A stretch of 64,000 nucleotides of DNA, from assembly GCA_020634215.1 (NCBI GenBank), contig JACKCD010000013.1, positions 55,453 through 119,452 on the forward strand, given 5' to 3'. The notes under the pieces were generated by a model. That model had not been told where the DNA came from, did not search any database, and saw nothing but the letters and a program-made list of their open reading frames with translations. The translations under genes were made by a program, and so were the position numbers. This document shows, one piece after another, positions 15,770-24,291 of the stretch (its first letter is position 1; each line of letters opens with the position of its first letter). This DNA comes from Ardenticatenaceae bacterium. Its GTDB lineage: Bacteria; Chloroflexota; Anaerolineae; Promineifilales; Promineifilaceae.

Positions 15770-16336
15770 ATGATGCAACGAAGAACGAAAAGATTGCTGC
15801 TGCGGGATTTTGTGGAGGGGGATTGGACGGCCGTTTATGCCTACCAAACCCACCCCGACTATTTGCGCTTTTACCATTGGGATCACCGCCTGCCTGAAGA
15901 CGTGCAGGAATTTGTAAAAATGTTTGTACGGCGGCAGCGGGCGCAGCCCCGCATCCATTTCCAACTGGCAATGGTGCTGCCCGAAAGCGGACAGCTTATT
16001 GGCAACTGTGGCATTCGGCCCCGGCATGTGGAGTCGTATGAGGCAGAAATTGGCTATGAGCTTGACCCGGCTTATTGGGGCAATGGGTATGCCACCGAAG
16101 CGGCGCGGGCGATGGTGGGCTTTGGCTTTGCCGAGCTAAAGCTGCATCGGGTGGTGGCAAGCTGCATTGCCGAAAATGAAGCGTCGGTGCGCGTGCTGCG
16201 GAAGCTGGGGATGCAGCAAGAGGGGCGGCTGCGGGAGAAGGAGTGGTTTAAGGGGCGGTGGTGGGATGTGCTGTTGTTTAGTGTGCTACGGCAGGAGTGG
16301 GATAGTAATCAGTTATCAGTAATCGGTAATCAGTAA
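15770..16336 (+). CDS. GNAT acetyltransferase (RimJ/RimL type)
   Basis: A 188-residue acetyltransferase. RTKRLLLRDFVEGDWTAVY is the usual RimJ/L start; IGYELDPAYWGNGYATEAARAMVGFGF carries the acetyl-CoA loop (W-G-N-G-Y-A) at about residues 85-111, and ENEASVRVLRKLGMQQEGRLREK closes the fold. The last residues, SNQLSVIGNQ, are encoded by a heptad repeat that also supplies the stop, so the native C-terminus was probably replaced or extended. Acceptor unknown. Confidence 0.88.
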   Translation: MMQRRTKRLLLRDFVEGDWTAVYAYQTHPDYLRFYHWDHRLPEDVQEFVKMFVRRQRAQPRIHFQLAMVLPESGQLIGNCGIRPRHVESYEAEIGYELDPAYWGNGYATEAARAMVGFGFAELKLHRVVASCIAENEASVRVLRKLGMQQEGRLREKEWFKGRWWDVLLFSVLRQEWDSNQLSVIGNQ

Positions 16337-16377
16337 CCAGTTGTTCACTGATTACCGATTACTGATTACCGATTACC
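16305..16377. repeat. GTAATCR heptad hairpin overlapping a gene end
   Basis: The left arm forms the last codons and the stop of the acetyltransferase; the inverted GATTACC/GATTACT arm ends about 13 bp before the dehydrogenase start. Confidence 0.85.
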
Positions 16378-16389
16378 GGGGAAGAAAAA

Positions 16390-17466
16390 ATGATACACAT
16401 TGAGGCAGAGCGATTAACAAACCTTGTTCAGGCGATTTTTATGGCGGCGGGAGCGACGGAGGCGAACGCCATTCGCGTAGCCAAGTCGCTGGTGGCGGCC
16501 AATTTGACCGGGCATGATTCGCACGGGGTGATTCGTACGGTGCAATATGTGGCGGCGATTGAAGAGGGGCGGATTGACCCGCAGGCGACGGCGGTGGTGG
16601 CCGAAGAAATGGGGGCGATTAGCAAGGTGGATGCGCGGGGGGGCTTTGGGCAGGTGGGGGCGGAGTTTGCCATGCAGGTGAGCATTGCCAAAGCGCAAAC
16701 CCACGGCGTGGCGGCGACGACGCTCCACAACAGCGACCACGTGGGCCGGGTGGGGGAGTGGGTGGCGATGGCGGCGGAGCAGAATTTGATTGGGCTGGCG
16801 TTTTGCAATGGAGCGGGGCCGGGTGGCTTGGTCACACCGTATGGGGGGATGGAGCGGAAGCTGGGGACGAATCCGTTTGCGGCGGCGGTGCCGCTGAACG
16901 GCGACCGTTCGGCGAACTCCTGTTCGCCGAACAGGAGTTCGCCCTTCATCCTCGACTTTGCCACCAGCGTCCTCGCCGAGGGCAAGGTGCGCGTGGCGCG
17001 GAACGCCGGCAAACCGCTGGCCGAAGGGGTGATTTTGGATAAGGAGGGGCACCCCAGCACCAACCCGCATGATTTGTATGCCGGGGGGATGCTGCTGCCG
17101 GCCGGACTATACAAGGGTTTTGGGCTGTCGCTGCTGATTGAACTGCTGGGCGGGGTGCTGACCGGCATGGGCAACCCGGCGCTGCCGGAGTATGACCGTT
17201 TTTACAACGGGGTGCTGTTTATCGTGCTGGCAATTGAGCCGTTTCGCCCGTTGGCAGACTTTTTGCTGGATGCGGGGCGGTTGGCGGCGGCGATTTCGGC
17301 CACCCAACCCGCGCCGGGCAGCAGCGGCGTGCTGCTGCCGGGTGAGCCGGAGGAACAAACGGCCGTTATTCGCCGCCGCGACGGGATTCCGCTGGATGAG
17401 ACGACGTGGGGGGAATTAACGGCCGTTGGGCAACGGCTGGGGATAGATATGCAGAACGAGCTTTAA
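16390..17466 (+). CDS. Ldh-family (malate/L-lactate type) NAD(P)-dependent dehydrogenase
   Basis: A 358-residue member of the LDH2/MDH2 family (malate, sulfolactate, ureidoglycolate and related 2-hydroxyacid dehydrogenases). Motifs: HDSHGVIRTVQYV with the catalytic His (about residue 43), NSDHVGRVGEW (about 117), GGMERKLGTNPFAAAVP (about 154-170), ILDFATSVLAEGKVRVA (about 188-205) and GLYKGFGLSLLIELLGG. An unusual 11-residue insertion (SANSCSPNRSS) around residue 176 is encoded by a perfect DNA palindrome. Specific substrate cannot be told. GGGGAAG precedes the ATG. Confidence 0.87.
   Translation: MIHIEAERLTNLVQAIFMAAGATEANAIRVAKSLVAANLTGHDSHGVIRTVQYVAAIEEGRIDPQATAVVAEEMGAISKVDARGGFGQVGAEFAMQVSIAKAQTHGVAATTLHNSDHVGRVGEWVAMAAEQNLIGLAFCNGAGPGGLVTPYGGMERKLGTNPFAAAVPLNGDRSANSCSPNRSSPFILDFATSVLAEGKVRVARNAGKPLAEGVILDKEGHPSTNPHDLYAGGMLLPAGLYKGFGLSLLIELLGGVLTGMGNPALPEYDRFYNGVLFIVLAIEPFRPLADFLLDAGRLAAAISATQPAPGSSGVLLPGEPEEQTAVIRRRDGIPLDETTWGELTAVGQRLGIDMQNEL
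16911..16943. repeat. In-frame palindrome inside the dehydrogenase gene
   Basis: GGCGAACTCCTGTTCG (16911-16926) and its exact complement (16928-16943) flank a single base, giving a 16-bp hairpin stem within coding sequence. It encodes an extra SANSCSPNRSS-type loop between the two conserved motifs VPLNGD and ILDFATS. Confidence 0.85.
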
Positions 17467-17492
17467 ATTGGTGCTTTGTGAAAGGAGATGGG

Positions 17493-17545
17493 TGATTAGA
17501 GATTGGAGATTACGAGTGTTCATCAATCCCCAATCTCTAATCTCA
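17493..17545. repeat. GATTAGA/GATTGGA heptad hairpin
   Basis: Left arm GATTAGAGATTGGAGATTA, right arm CCCCAATCTCTAATCTCA; it lies just upstream of the lacI-type gene promoter and may terminate the dehydrogenase transcript. Confidence 0.8.
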
Positions 17546-17553
17546 ATATGGAT

Positions 17554-17582
17554 TTGACAACGGCCGTTTCTTTCCCTAAAAT
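17554..17582 (+). promoter_or_regulatory. Promoter of the LacI-family regulator gene
   Basis: TTGACA (17554-17559), 17-bp spacer and TAAAAT (17577-17582). The spacer contains one AACGGCCGTT palindrome and the LacI operator sits at the predicted transcription start. Confidence 0.8.
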
Positions 17583-17587
17583 TCACC

Positions 17588-17601
17588 GTGAACGTTCACG
17601 T
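17588..17601. promoter_or_regulatory. LacI-type operator (autoregulation)
   Basis: The perfect palindrome CGTGAACGTTCACG lies at the predicted start of transcription. An identical GTGAACGTTCAC core is found in front of the ABC transporter genes. Confidence 0.85.
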
Positions 17602-17626
17602 GAATGGAAACGGAGGTGAGACGGCG

Positions 17627-18658
17627 ATGAAACAAGTAACCATAAACGATGTTGCCAAAGCGGCTGGGGTCTCGCGCCAAACCGTTTCCCGCGCCATGAA
17701 TGACAAAGGGGAGATTAGTGAAGAGACCAAGGAGAGGGTATTAACGGCCGTTCGTGAACTCGGCTACCGCCCCAACCGTATGGCTCAAAGTATGGTCACT
17801 CGGCGTACCGGTACCGTTGGCCTTGTTTTCTCTGACATTCTCAATCCCTTTTTCCCCGAAGTTGCCAGAGGGGTGCAAGATGTGGCCCGCGAGCAAGAGT
17901 ACAACGTCTTTTTATGCAACACCGACGATGACCCCAAAGTAGAAACTCAAATTCTTCAGTCATTAGTTGCCCAAGGCGTGGACGGTATCATTATTTTGGG
18001 CAGTTGTTTGGGGGCAAAAGCCCTGTTGGAATTTGCCGATACCTATCACCCTATCATCATGACCAACCGTTTTGTCAACCACATCAACATCAACCAACTT
18101 ATTGTAGACAATGTGCGGGGTGGGGCATTGGCCGCCGAGCATTTTGTGCAGCAGGGGCATCAACACGTCGGCATTATTACCAACGAAAATGTTTCCTATA
18201 GCCGGGTGCGGCGCATACAAGGATTTTGTAACACGCTATTGCAATATGAAGTGGCGTGTGACGATAGCGTCATCGAATCGGGTGCCCCTACCTTAGCTGG
18301 TGGCTACGCCGCAGCCAAACGACTGCTGACGCGCCAGCCGCAGTTGACCGCTCTCTTCGCTTATAATGATTTAATGGCTTTGGGAGCCATGCGTGCCTGC
18401 CGTGATATGAATTTGAATATTCCGGAGCAGGTTTCGATTATTGGTTTCGACGATATTCATCTAACTTCCATTGTTTCACCGTCCTTAAGCAGCATTCGTG
18501 TAGACAAATATATGATTGGTGTCAAGGCAATGACACGCCTGTTGGAGATGTTGGCACGGCCTGATGCTGAGTTCCCTTGGCAGGAAATGCCGGTGGAGCT
18601 AGTCTTACGCGAATCTACCCGCCTGGTGAATCCGCAAAATGATTTGAAAAGCTCTTGA
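17627..18658 (+). CDS. LacI-family transcriptional regulator of galactoside transport
   Basis: A 343-residue regulator. The helix-turn-helix VTINDVAKAAGVSRQTVSRAMN occupies residues 4-25, followed by the hinge LGYRPNRMAQSMVT and a periplasmic-binding-protein-like effector domain (GLVFSDILNPFFPEV, FDDIHLTSIVSPSLSSIRVD). The ATG at 17627 follows GGAGGTG by about 8 bases. Matching GTGAACGTTCAC palindromes lie in front of this gene and of the ABC permease genes, so it likely represses both. The effector is probably a galactoside, judging from GH4 and GalT nearby. Its TGA stop lies inside the -35 box of the transporter promoter. Confidence 0.92.
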   Translation: MKQVTINDVAKAAGVSRQTVSRAMNDKGEISEETKERVLTAVRELGYRPNRMAQSMVTRRTGTVGLVFSDILNPFFPEVARGVQDVAREQEYNVFLCNTDDDPKVETQILQSLVAQGVDGIIILGSCLGAKALLEFADTYHPIIMTNRFVNHININQLIVDNVRGGALAAEHFVQQGHQHVGIITNENVSYSRVRRIQGFCNTLLQYEVACDDSVIESGAPTLAGGYAAAKRLLTRQPQLTALFAYNDLMALGAMRACRDMNLNIPEQVSIIGFDDIHLTSIVSPSLSSIRVDKYMIGVKAMTRLLEMLARPDAEFPWQEMPVELVLRESTRLVNPQNDLKSS

Positions 18659-18683
18659 CAGGGGCAATAATTTTTTGTACTAT
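18655..18683 (+). promoter_or_regulatory. Promoter of the ABC transporter operon
   Basis: TTGACA (18655-18660), 17-bp spacer and TACTAT (18678-18683). The -35 hexamer contains the stop codon of the regulator gene. Confidence 0.8.
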
Positions 18684-18684
18684 T

Positions 18685-18711
18685 CCGTGAACGTTCACGG
18701 GAACGATCACG
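18685..18711. promoter_or_regulatory. LacI-type operator of the transporter operon
   Basis: The 16-bp palindrome CCGTGAACGTTCACGG at 18685-18700 overlaps the predicted transcription start; a weaker half-matching GGGAACGATCACG follows directly. Confidence 0.85.
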
Positions 18712-18778
18712 ATAAAGTGAACGCCCACATCCTGTTGGCAAAAGTGGTTACGGATTTGATGAGGAAGAGGAGGTAATC

Positions 18779-19717
18779 ATGAGCGCAAGCCAAACGGCCG
18801 TTCGTTCCCAAGAGCGGCCACAAGCCCGGAGAAGTTTACTCAAACAATGGTTTAACCAAGAGACAGCTTTGGCATGGCTGTTTTTGCTGCCCAGCCTTAT
18901 TGGTTTCATCACTTTTTATGCCGTTCCTGCCGTTCGCGGTCTCTACATCAGCTTCACCAATTGGGACATGTTTTCCGCCCCCAAATTTATTGGTTTGGAC
19001 AACTACATAGACATGTACAACGACAAACAATTTTGGCGGTCACTTCAGGTAACAGCTTACTACGTCCTCCTTAACATTCCCCTGCAAACTGCCCTTGCCA
19101 TTGGGCTGGCCGTCATGATGGATCGAGTCACCAAATCTGCCTTGCTGCGCGGTTTGTTTGTCATGCCGTGGCTGCTCCCTCCCGTTATTGTCGCCATGGT
19201 GTGGTTGTGGATGCTTGACCCAACCCTGGGGGTTGTCAATACCGCGCTGCAAGCAGTGGGTTTTTCTCGGCAACCATTCTTGGGTTCACCCGATCAAGCT
19301 ATGCCTGCCATTGCTGCCATCAACATTTGGCAATACACCGGCTACACAGCACTTCTTTTCTTTGCCGGGCTGCAAACCATCCCCAAATCCATTTACGAAG
19401 CGGCAGCAATTGACGGTGCTACGGAGCAGCGCATGTTTTGGTCGATCACGTTGCCGCTGCTGCGCCCAGTTATGGTTTTTGTCCTGGTCACCACCATCAT
19501 CGGCTCCTTCCAGATTTTTGACACGATTGCGGTGACAACCAAAGGCGGTCCGATTGACGCGACGCGGGTAATTACCTGGTACATTTTTGAGTACGCCTTT
19601 AATCGCTTTGAAATGGGGTATGCAACGGCCGTTGCCGTCGTACTCTTCCTCATCTTAGCCATCATCACGTTTGTCCAAATGCGTATCCTACGCGCCGATT
19701 CATCTGATTTAGCCTAA
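18779..19717 (+). CDS. Sugar ABC transporter permease (MalF/UgpA type)
   Basis: A 312-residue inner-membrane permease of the CUT1 sugar family. Six membrane helices are visible, starting LAWLFLLPSLIGFITFYAVPA; the ATPase-contact EAA loop is YEAAAIDGATEQRMFWSITLPLLRPV (about residues 205-230). It pairs with the following permease (21-bp gap) and with the binding protein. GGAGG lies a few bases before the ATG. No ATP-binding subunit gene is nearby, so a shared MsmK/UgpC-type ATPase is expected elsewhere. Confidence 0.93.
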   Translation: MSASQTAVRSQERPQARRSLLKQWFNQETALAWLFLLPSLIGFITFYAVPAVRGLYISFTNWDMFSAPKFIGLDNYIDMYNDKQFWRSLQVTAYYVLLNIPLQTALAIGLAVMMDRVTKSALLRGLFVMPWLLPPVIVAMVWLWMLDPTLGVVNTALQAVGFSRQPFLGSPDQAMPAIAAINIWQYTGYTALLFFAGLQTIPKSIYEAAAIDGATEQRMFWSITLPLLRPVMVFVLVTTIIGSFQIFDTIAVTTKGGPIDATRVITWYIFEYAFNRFEMGYATAVAVVLFLILAIITFVQMRILRADSSDLA

Positions 19718-19738
19718 GGAAGACAGGAGGAACCACAG

Positions 19739-20665
19739 ATGTTGCCTAATCAAACGCTTGTTTCGACAAAACCAGTACAGAATCGGCGACCCCGACCGTC
19801 GTGGAGACGCCTTGCCGCTTGGTTTGTTATTGCTTCAGCCGTTTTTGTCATTCTTTTCCCTTTCTGGTGGGTTATTCGCACGGCACTGTCTACCCAGCGG
19901 GAACTGTTGGCAGACCCTCGTTCACTGCTGCCAGTGGGCTTTACAATGGTTAATTTTGCCCGTGTGTTGGGGTTTGTGGACACAGCAACGGCCGTTGCGG
20001 CCGGCGGGTCTGGTCAATCCATCAACTTCTGGCTCTACTTGCGAAACTCCATCATCGTTTCCACTATCGTCGTCGTTTGCCAAACCTTTTTCAGTGCCTT
20101 GGCTGCTTACGCCTTTGCTCGGCTGCGCTTCCCCCTGCGTGACAAAATATTTGGGGCTTACCTTGCTGCCCTTATGGTTCCCGGTATCGTTACCACTCTG
20201 CCTAACTTTCTCCTCATTCGTGATCTTGGCTGGGAAAACAGCTTTCTAGGCATTGTTGCTCCATCCCTGCTCATGTCGCCGTTCGCTGTGTTCTTCCTAC
20301 GCCAATTTTTCCTTGGCATCAATCGTGAATTGGAAGAAGCGGCCAGTCTGGATGGTGCGAGTAAATTCGGTATTTTTTGGCGGATCATCCTGCCGATCAG
20401 CACGCCTCCGCTCATCACCCTGGCAATCTTGACCTACGTTGGTACCTGGAATGCCTACCTGTGGCCTTTCCTCATTGGTAAAGACGAGAACGTACGGGTG
20501 CTAACCGTTGCCTTGGCTATTTTCCGCTCTCAAACGCCGCAGGGTGCGCCAGACTGGACGGGTCTCATGGCTGGCACCATCATTAGTATGTTGCCTACCC
20601 TGCTCCTGTTTCTGCTGTTGGGGCGGCGGGTGGTGAACAACATTCAATTTACCGGCTTTAAATAA
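19739..20665 (+). CDS. Sugar ABC transporter permease (MalG/UgpE type)
   Basis: A 308-residue second permease of the CUT1 family with six membrane helices. N-terminal WFVIASAVFVILFPFWWVIRTALST is characteristic; the EAA loop is LEEAASLDGASKFGIFWRIILPISTPPL (about residues 198-226). It forms the heterodimeric channel with the preceding permease. AGGAGG precedes the start by about 8 bases. Confidence 0.93.
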   Translation: MLPNQTLVSTKPVQNRRPRPSWRRLAAWFVIASAVFVILFPFWWVIRTALSTQRELLADPRSLLPVGFTMVNFARVLGFVDTATAVAAGGSGQSINFWLYLRNSIIVSTIVVVCQTFFSALAAYAFARLRFPLRDKIFGAYLAALMVPGIVTTLPNFLLIRDLGWENSFLGIVAPSLLMSPFAVFFLRQFFLGINRELEEAASLDGASKFGIFWRIILPISTPPLITLAILTYVGTWNAYLWPFLIGKDENVRVLTVALAIFRSQTPQGAPDWTGLMAGTIISMLPTLLLFLLLGRRVVNNIQFTGFK

Positions 20666-20713
20666 GCGATCTGAATCATGGCATTCCAGGGACATGGAGA
20701 AGTCACGAAACTG

Positions 20714-20757
20714 TGAGACTGGGAGCTTTGTCTTTTCTCCCAATCTCCAATCTCTTT
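20714..20757. repeat. Degenerate GAGACTGGGAG / CTCCAATCTC hairpin
   Basis: Imperfect member of the GATTGGA heptad class in the gap before the binding-protein gene. Confidence 0.5.
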
Positions 20758-20776
20758 CAAGAAGGAGGTGAGGGTT

Positions 20777-20833
20777 ATGTTTGTTGGCTCTTGCGCCGAG
20801 CAGCCATTGCTGGACAGGAGCAACCTCAATTAA
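20777..20833 (+). CDS. Possible 18-residue short ORF with strong ribosome site
   Basis: An ATG directly preceded by AAGGAGGTGAGGGTT opens an 18-codon frame (MFVGSCAEQPLLDRSNLN) ended by TAA. The ribosome site is better than that of many real genes here, but the peptide has no recognisable features and may be a relic of a deleted gene or a leader for the binding-protein gene 200 bp downstream. Confidence 0.3.
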   Translation: MFVGSCAEQPLLDRSNLN

Positions 20834-20882
20834 GTTTTTCCTGGGTTGAACAAAAATCGTTTAAGAATTGTAACGATACAGG

Positions 20883-20962
20883 TGTCATTTCGAGGCTCTC
20901 CGAGAAACCCCATGCTGATAGACGGGAATCGGATTTCTCCTTGAGGACTTGTCGAAATGACA
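20883..20962. repeat. TGTCATTTCGA terminal inverted repeat element
   Basis: TGTCATTTCGA (20883-20893) and its complement (20952-20962) enclose an imperfect inner hairpin of CTCCGAGAAACC type. A related element lies at 57275-57377. It sits in the leader of the binding-protein gene and could act as an RNA stabilising or processing stem. Confidence 0.75.
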
Positions 20963-21035
20963 TGTTTAGGTCAAAAATTAGTTCACTGATGACAGACCTG
21001 ATACTTACTAAAAATCTTTTTGGAGGAGATTTAAA

Positions 21036-22448
21036 GTGAATTTCAAAAAATATCTTGCTTATGTTGTGATGGTGTTGATGTTGGTTCTGCTAGTTGCTTG
21101 TGGTGGAACCGCTACCGAAGAAGCTGCTCCCGCTGAGGAAGCTGCCCCTGCTGAAGAAGCTGCCCCCGCTGAAGAAGCTGCGCCTGCTGAAGAAGCAATG
21201 GCTGTGACGATTCGTTACGTGCTGTGGGACTCTGCCCAACAGCCTGCTTACGAGCAATGTGCCACCGCTTTCCATGAAGAGAACCCCAACATTACCGTTG
21301 CTGTTGAGCAACTGGGTTGGGATGATTACTGGAACGGTATTACTACTGGTTTTGTCAGCGGTGATGCCCCCGATGTTATCACCGACCATCTGGCGAAATT
21401 CCCTGAATTTGCTGTAAAAGAGCAGATTATGGACATTCAGCCTTTTGTAGATCGGGATGCTGTTGATCTAGATGTCTATTTGTCGGGTTTGGCTGACCTA
21501 TGGGTGCGTCAGGGTAAGCGGTATGGGCTGCCCAAGGACTGGGATACCATTGCTGTGGTTTACAATGCCGACATGCTGGAAGCAGCCGGTATTGACCCCG
21601 CTGTGATGGATGATTGGTCGTGGAACCCGCAAGATGGTGGCAAGTTTGAAGAGATCATTGCCATGTTGACGCTGGATGCCAATGGCAACAACGGCCTAAG
21701 TGCCGACTTTGACAAGGACAATGTAGTGCAGTACGGTTACATTCATCAGGGTAGTGGTGGTTTCTCTGGCCAAACCCAGTGGAGTGCATTTGCTGGCAGC
21801 ACCGGTTGGCACTTCACCGATGGCCCTTGGACGACCAAATATTACTATGATGATCCTCGCTTCATTGACACGATTGAATGGTATGTTGGCTTGGTAGAAA
21901 AGGGGTATGCTCCTCCGTTGGCCGATGTTTCCAGCCTTGGTGCGCAGCAGCTCTTCCTGAGCGGCACGGGTGCAACCACGACTGACGGCTCCTGGCAGAT
22001 TGGCAACTATGTTACCAACTCCACCTTTAATGTTGGTTTTGGTTTGCTGCCTATTGGCCCAGAAGGGCGCAAGAGTATGTTCAACGGTTTGGCCGACTCC
22101 ATTTATGTTGGCACGGAACATCCCGAAGAAGCATGGCAGTGGCTGAAATTTGCTGCTTCGCCAACGTGTGCCAACATTGTGGGCGATACGGGTGTCGTTT
22201 TCCCGGCACAGCAGTCTGGTGTGGAACGGGCTTTGGCCGTGCGTGAGCAGCAGGGTGTTGATGTAACCGCTTTTACGGATGAAGCTTTGGATCCGAATGG
22301 CACTTTCCTCTTCCCGATTACCGATAATGGAGCCGAAATTGACAGCATTATGGGACCGGTGATGGATAGCATTATGCTAGGTGAGGCTGATGCGGCAACG
22401 GCTTTGCCGGATGCAAACGAGCAGGTGAACGCGACGTTTGGCGAGTAG
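21036..22448 (+). CDS. Sugar ABC transporter substrate-binding lipoprotein
   Basis: A 470-residue extracellular solute-binding protein (family 1). The signal peptide ends in the lipobox LLVACGG (Cys about residue 22). A low-complexity tether of four EEAAPA repeats (about residues 28-53), encoded by a 15-bp tandem array, leads to the binding domain: IRYVLWDSAQQPAYEQCATAFHEENPNITV and WAKFP-like DHLAKFPEF segments are typical of CUT1 binding proteins. GGAGG lies 7-8 bases before the start. Probably binds an alpha-galactoside, inferred from the GH4 enzyme and GalT downstream. Confidence 0.92.
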   Translation: MNFKKYLAYVVMVLMLVLLVACGGTATEEAAPAEEAAPAEEAAPAEEAAPAEEAMAVTIRYVLWDSAQQPAYEQCATAFHEENPNITVAVEQLGWDDYWNGITTGFVSGDAPDVITDHLAKFPEFAVKEQIMDIQPFVDRDAVDLDVYLSGLADLWVRQGKRYGLPKDWDTIAVVYNADMLEAAGIDPAVMDDWSWNPQDGGKFEEIIAMLTLDANGNNGLSADFDKDNVVQYGYIHQGSGGFSGQTQWSAFAGSTGWHFTDGPWTTKYYYDDPRFIDTIEWYVGLVEKGYAPPLADVSSLGAQQLFLSGTGATTTDGSWQIGNYVTNSTFNVGFGLLPIGPEGRKSMFNGLADSIYVGTEHPEEAWQWLKFAASPTCANIVGDTGVVFPAQQSGVERALAVREQQGVDVTAFTDEALDPNGTFLFPITDNGAEIDSIMGPVMDSIMLGEADAATALPDANEQVNATFGE

Positions 22449-22455
22449 TAGAAGA

Positions 22456-22528
22456 GGTAACCAGTAATCAGTAAACGGTAACCAGTGTTGGTTGTGACTG
22501 ATTACTGTTTACTGAGAACTGATTACCG
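22456..22528. repeat. GTAATCA heptad hairpin
   Basis: GGTAACCAGTAATCAGTAAACG arm and inverted ACTGATTACTGTTTACTG arm; follows the binding-protein gene and may terminate it. Confidence 0.8.
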
Positions 22529-22536
22529 GTGTAAAA

Positions 22537-24246
22537 ATGCGTAATTGGTTTGGTTGGGTGATGGGTTTGGTGGTGGTGTTGGTCGGTTGTAGCCCGATGG
22601 ATAGTGGGTCAATAGACATTGACTCAACGGCCGTTTCTTCCTCACCCCTCTCTGCACCCACCCAACCAATCACCATCTTTACCGCCCCGTTATCCCCGAC
22701 CCCTGGCTGCACCGACAGCTTTGCCACCCGTACCTTGCCCCATACGACCCAGGTGCATGGGGAAGCAGTGCGAATGTTTGAAACCAATGGGTCGGGAGTG
22801 GCAGTGAACGATTTGGACGGAGATGGGTACCTGGATATGGTTTTTGCCAACCTCAATGGCTCACCCTCCATTTTTTGGAACGATGGCGGGCTGTCTTTTC
22901 GGCAGGAAACGCTGGCTGACAACGGGACGCGGGCGGTGAATGTGGTGGATGTGGATGGAAACGGCCGTTTAGACATCGTTTTCACTCACGTCAAAAGCAG
23001 CCTTAGCCTGTGGCAAAACCAGCTTGGTGCCGATGGCATGGTTACATTTGTTCATAAAGGGATTCCGGGCGTGCTAAAACAGGCGCACTCGATGGCTTGG
23101 GGGGATTTGAACGGCGACGGGCGGCTTGATTTGGTGACGGGTTCCTATGATGCCGAACTGCATCGGGAACTGGGCGATGCCTTTTTATTTAGCGGCGGGG
23201 TGGGGGTTTATAGCTATTTGCAGGAGGAAAACGGCCGTTTTTCCCCTCAACGGCTGGCGGAAGAGTCACAAGCGTTAACCATCGCTCTTGTGGACGTGAG
23301 CGGCGACGGGCAGCGGGACATTGTGGTGGGCAACGATTTTGATTTTCCCGACCAGGTGTGGTTTAACAACGGCGCGGCGGGTTGGGAAGCGGCGGCCCCG
23401 TTTGCCCACACCAGTCACAGCACGATGAGCCTGGATTGGGGTGATGTGGACAATAACGGCCGTTTTGAGCTATTTTCCACCGATATGAACCCTTATGACA
23501 TCAGCGTGGAAAACATGGCGCGGTGGCTGCCGATGATGGATGAGATGCCGCACCGAATTCCTAACGATGACCCGCAGTTGACGCAAAATGTGCTACAGGT
23601 GTGGGAGTCGGCGGCTGATGAAAAAAACGGCCGTTTTGCCAACCGCGCTCCTCGTCAAGGCATTGCTGCCAGCGGCTGGAGCTGGTCGGGCAAATTTGGC
23701 GACCTCGACAACGACGGCCACCTCGATTTATACGTCGTCAATGGGATGATTGATAGCCAACTGTTTGCCTACCTGCCCAACAACGAACTGGTGGAAGAAA
23801 ACCAGGCCTTTCGCAACACGGGCCGCGACAGCTTTGATCTTGCTCCCGAATGGGGCATGGGCAGCACGGCCAGCGGGCGCGGCCTGGTACTAGCCGATTT
23901 AGACAACGATGGCGATTTGGATGCCGTCATTAACAACCTACTCTCCCCTGCCCAACTGCTGGAAAACCAGCTTTGTGGCGGCCAAAGCATCGAAATTGAT
24001 TTGCGCTGGCCGGGCAGCCCCAACAGCCACGCCCTCGGTGCACAACTACGGCTTGTCACCAGCGATGGTACCCAATGGCGCGACGTGCGCTCCGGCAGCG
24101 GCTACCTTTCCGGCGATGCTACCCGTATTCATTTTGGCTTTGCCGATGATGCTGTACCCGCTTATTTAGAAATTATTTGGCCGGATGGTGCTGTTTCGCT
24201 TGTTGAAACCATTACGCCCGATACCCTAATAACGGTTGTACGTTAA
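22537..24246 (+). CDS. VCBS/FG-GAP repeat lipoprotein with ASPIC/UnbV domain (CRTAC1-like)
   Basis: A 569-residue exported protein. The N-terminal MRNWFGWVMGLVVVLVGCS is a lipoprotein signal with lipobox Cys at residue 18. Repeated calcium-binding FG-GAP/VCBS motifs follow (DLDGDGYLDMVFANL, DVDGNGRLDIVF, DLNGDGRLDLV, DLDNDGHLDLYVVNG, DLDNDGDLDAVINNL), forming a beta-propeller. The C-terminus (GSPNSHALGAQLRLVTSDGTQWRDVRSGSGYLSGD...HFGF) is an ASPIC/UnbV domain. Function unknown; probably surface adhesion or binding. It interrupts the galactoside gene run without obvious link. Confidence 0.9.
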   Translation: MRNWFGWVMGLVVVLVGCSPMDSGSIDIDSTAVSSSPLSAPTQPITIFTAPLSPTPGCTDSFATRTLPHTTQVHGEAVRMFETNGSGVAVNDLDGDGYLDMVFANLNGSPSIFWNDGGLSFRQETLADNGTRAVNVVDVDGNGRLDIVFTHVKSSLSLWQNQLGADGMVTFVHKGIPGVLKQAHSMAWGDLNGDGRLDLVTGSYDAELHRELGDAFLFSGGVGVYSYLQEENGRFSPQRLAEESQALTIALVDVSGDGQRDIVVGNDFDFPDQVWFNNGAAGWEAAAPFAHTSHSTMSLDWGDVDNNGRFELFSTDMNPYDISVENMARWLPMMDEMPHRIPNDDPQLTQNVLQVWESAADEKNGRFANRAPRQGIAASGWSWSGKFGDLDNDGHLDLYVVNGMIDSQLFAYLPNNELVEENQAFRNTGRDSFDLAPEWGMGSTASGRGLVLADLDNDGDLDAVINNLLSPAQLLENQLCGGQSIEIDLRWPGSPNSHALGAQLRLVTSDGTQWRDVRSGSGYLSGDATRIHFGFADDAVPAYLEIIWPDGAVSLVETITPDTLITVVR

Positions 24247-24251
24247 CCACA

Positions 24252-24284
24252 AGACCCTAAAGGTTTTAACAACCTTTAGGGTCT
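24252..24284 (+). terminator. Perfect 14-bp hairpin
   Basis: AGACCCTAAAGGTT (24252-24265) and its exact complement (24271-24284) with a 5-base loop directly follow the VCBS gene stop. No U-tract follows, so it may be a repeat element rather than a true intrinsic terminator. Confidence 0.55.
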
Positions 24285-24291
24285 GGAACCT

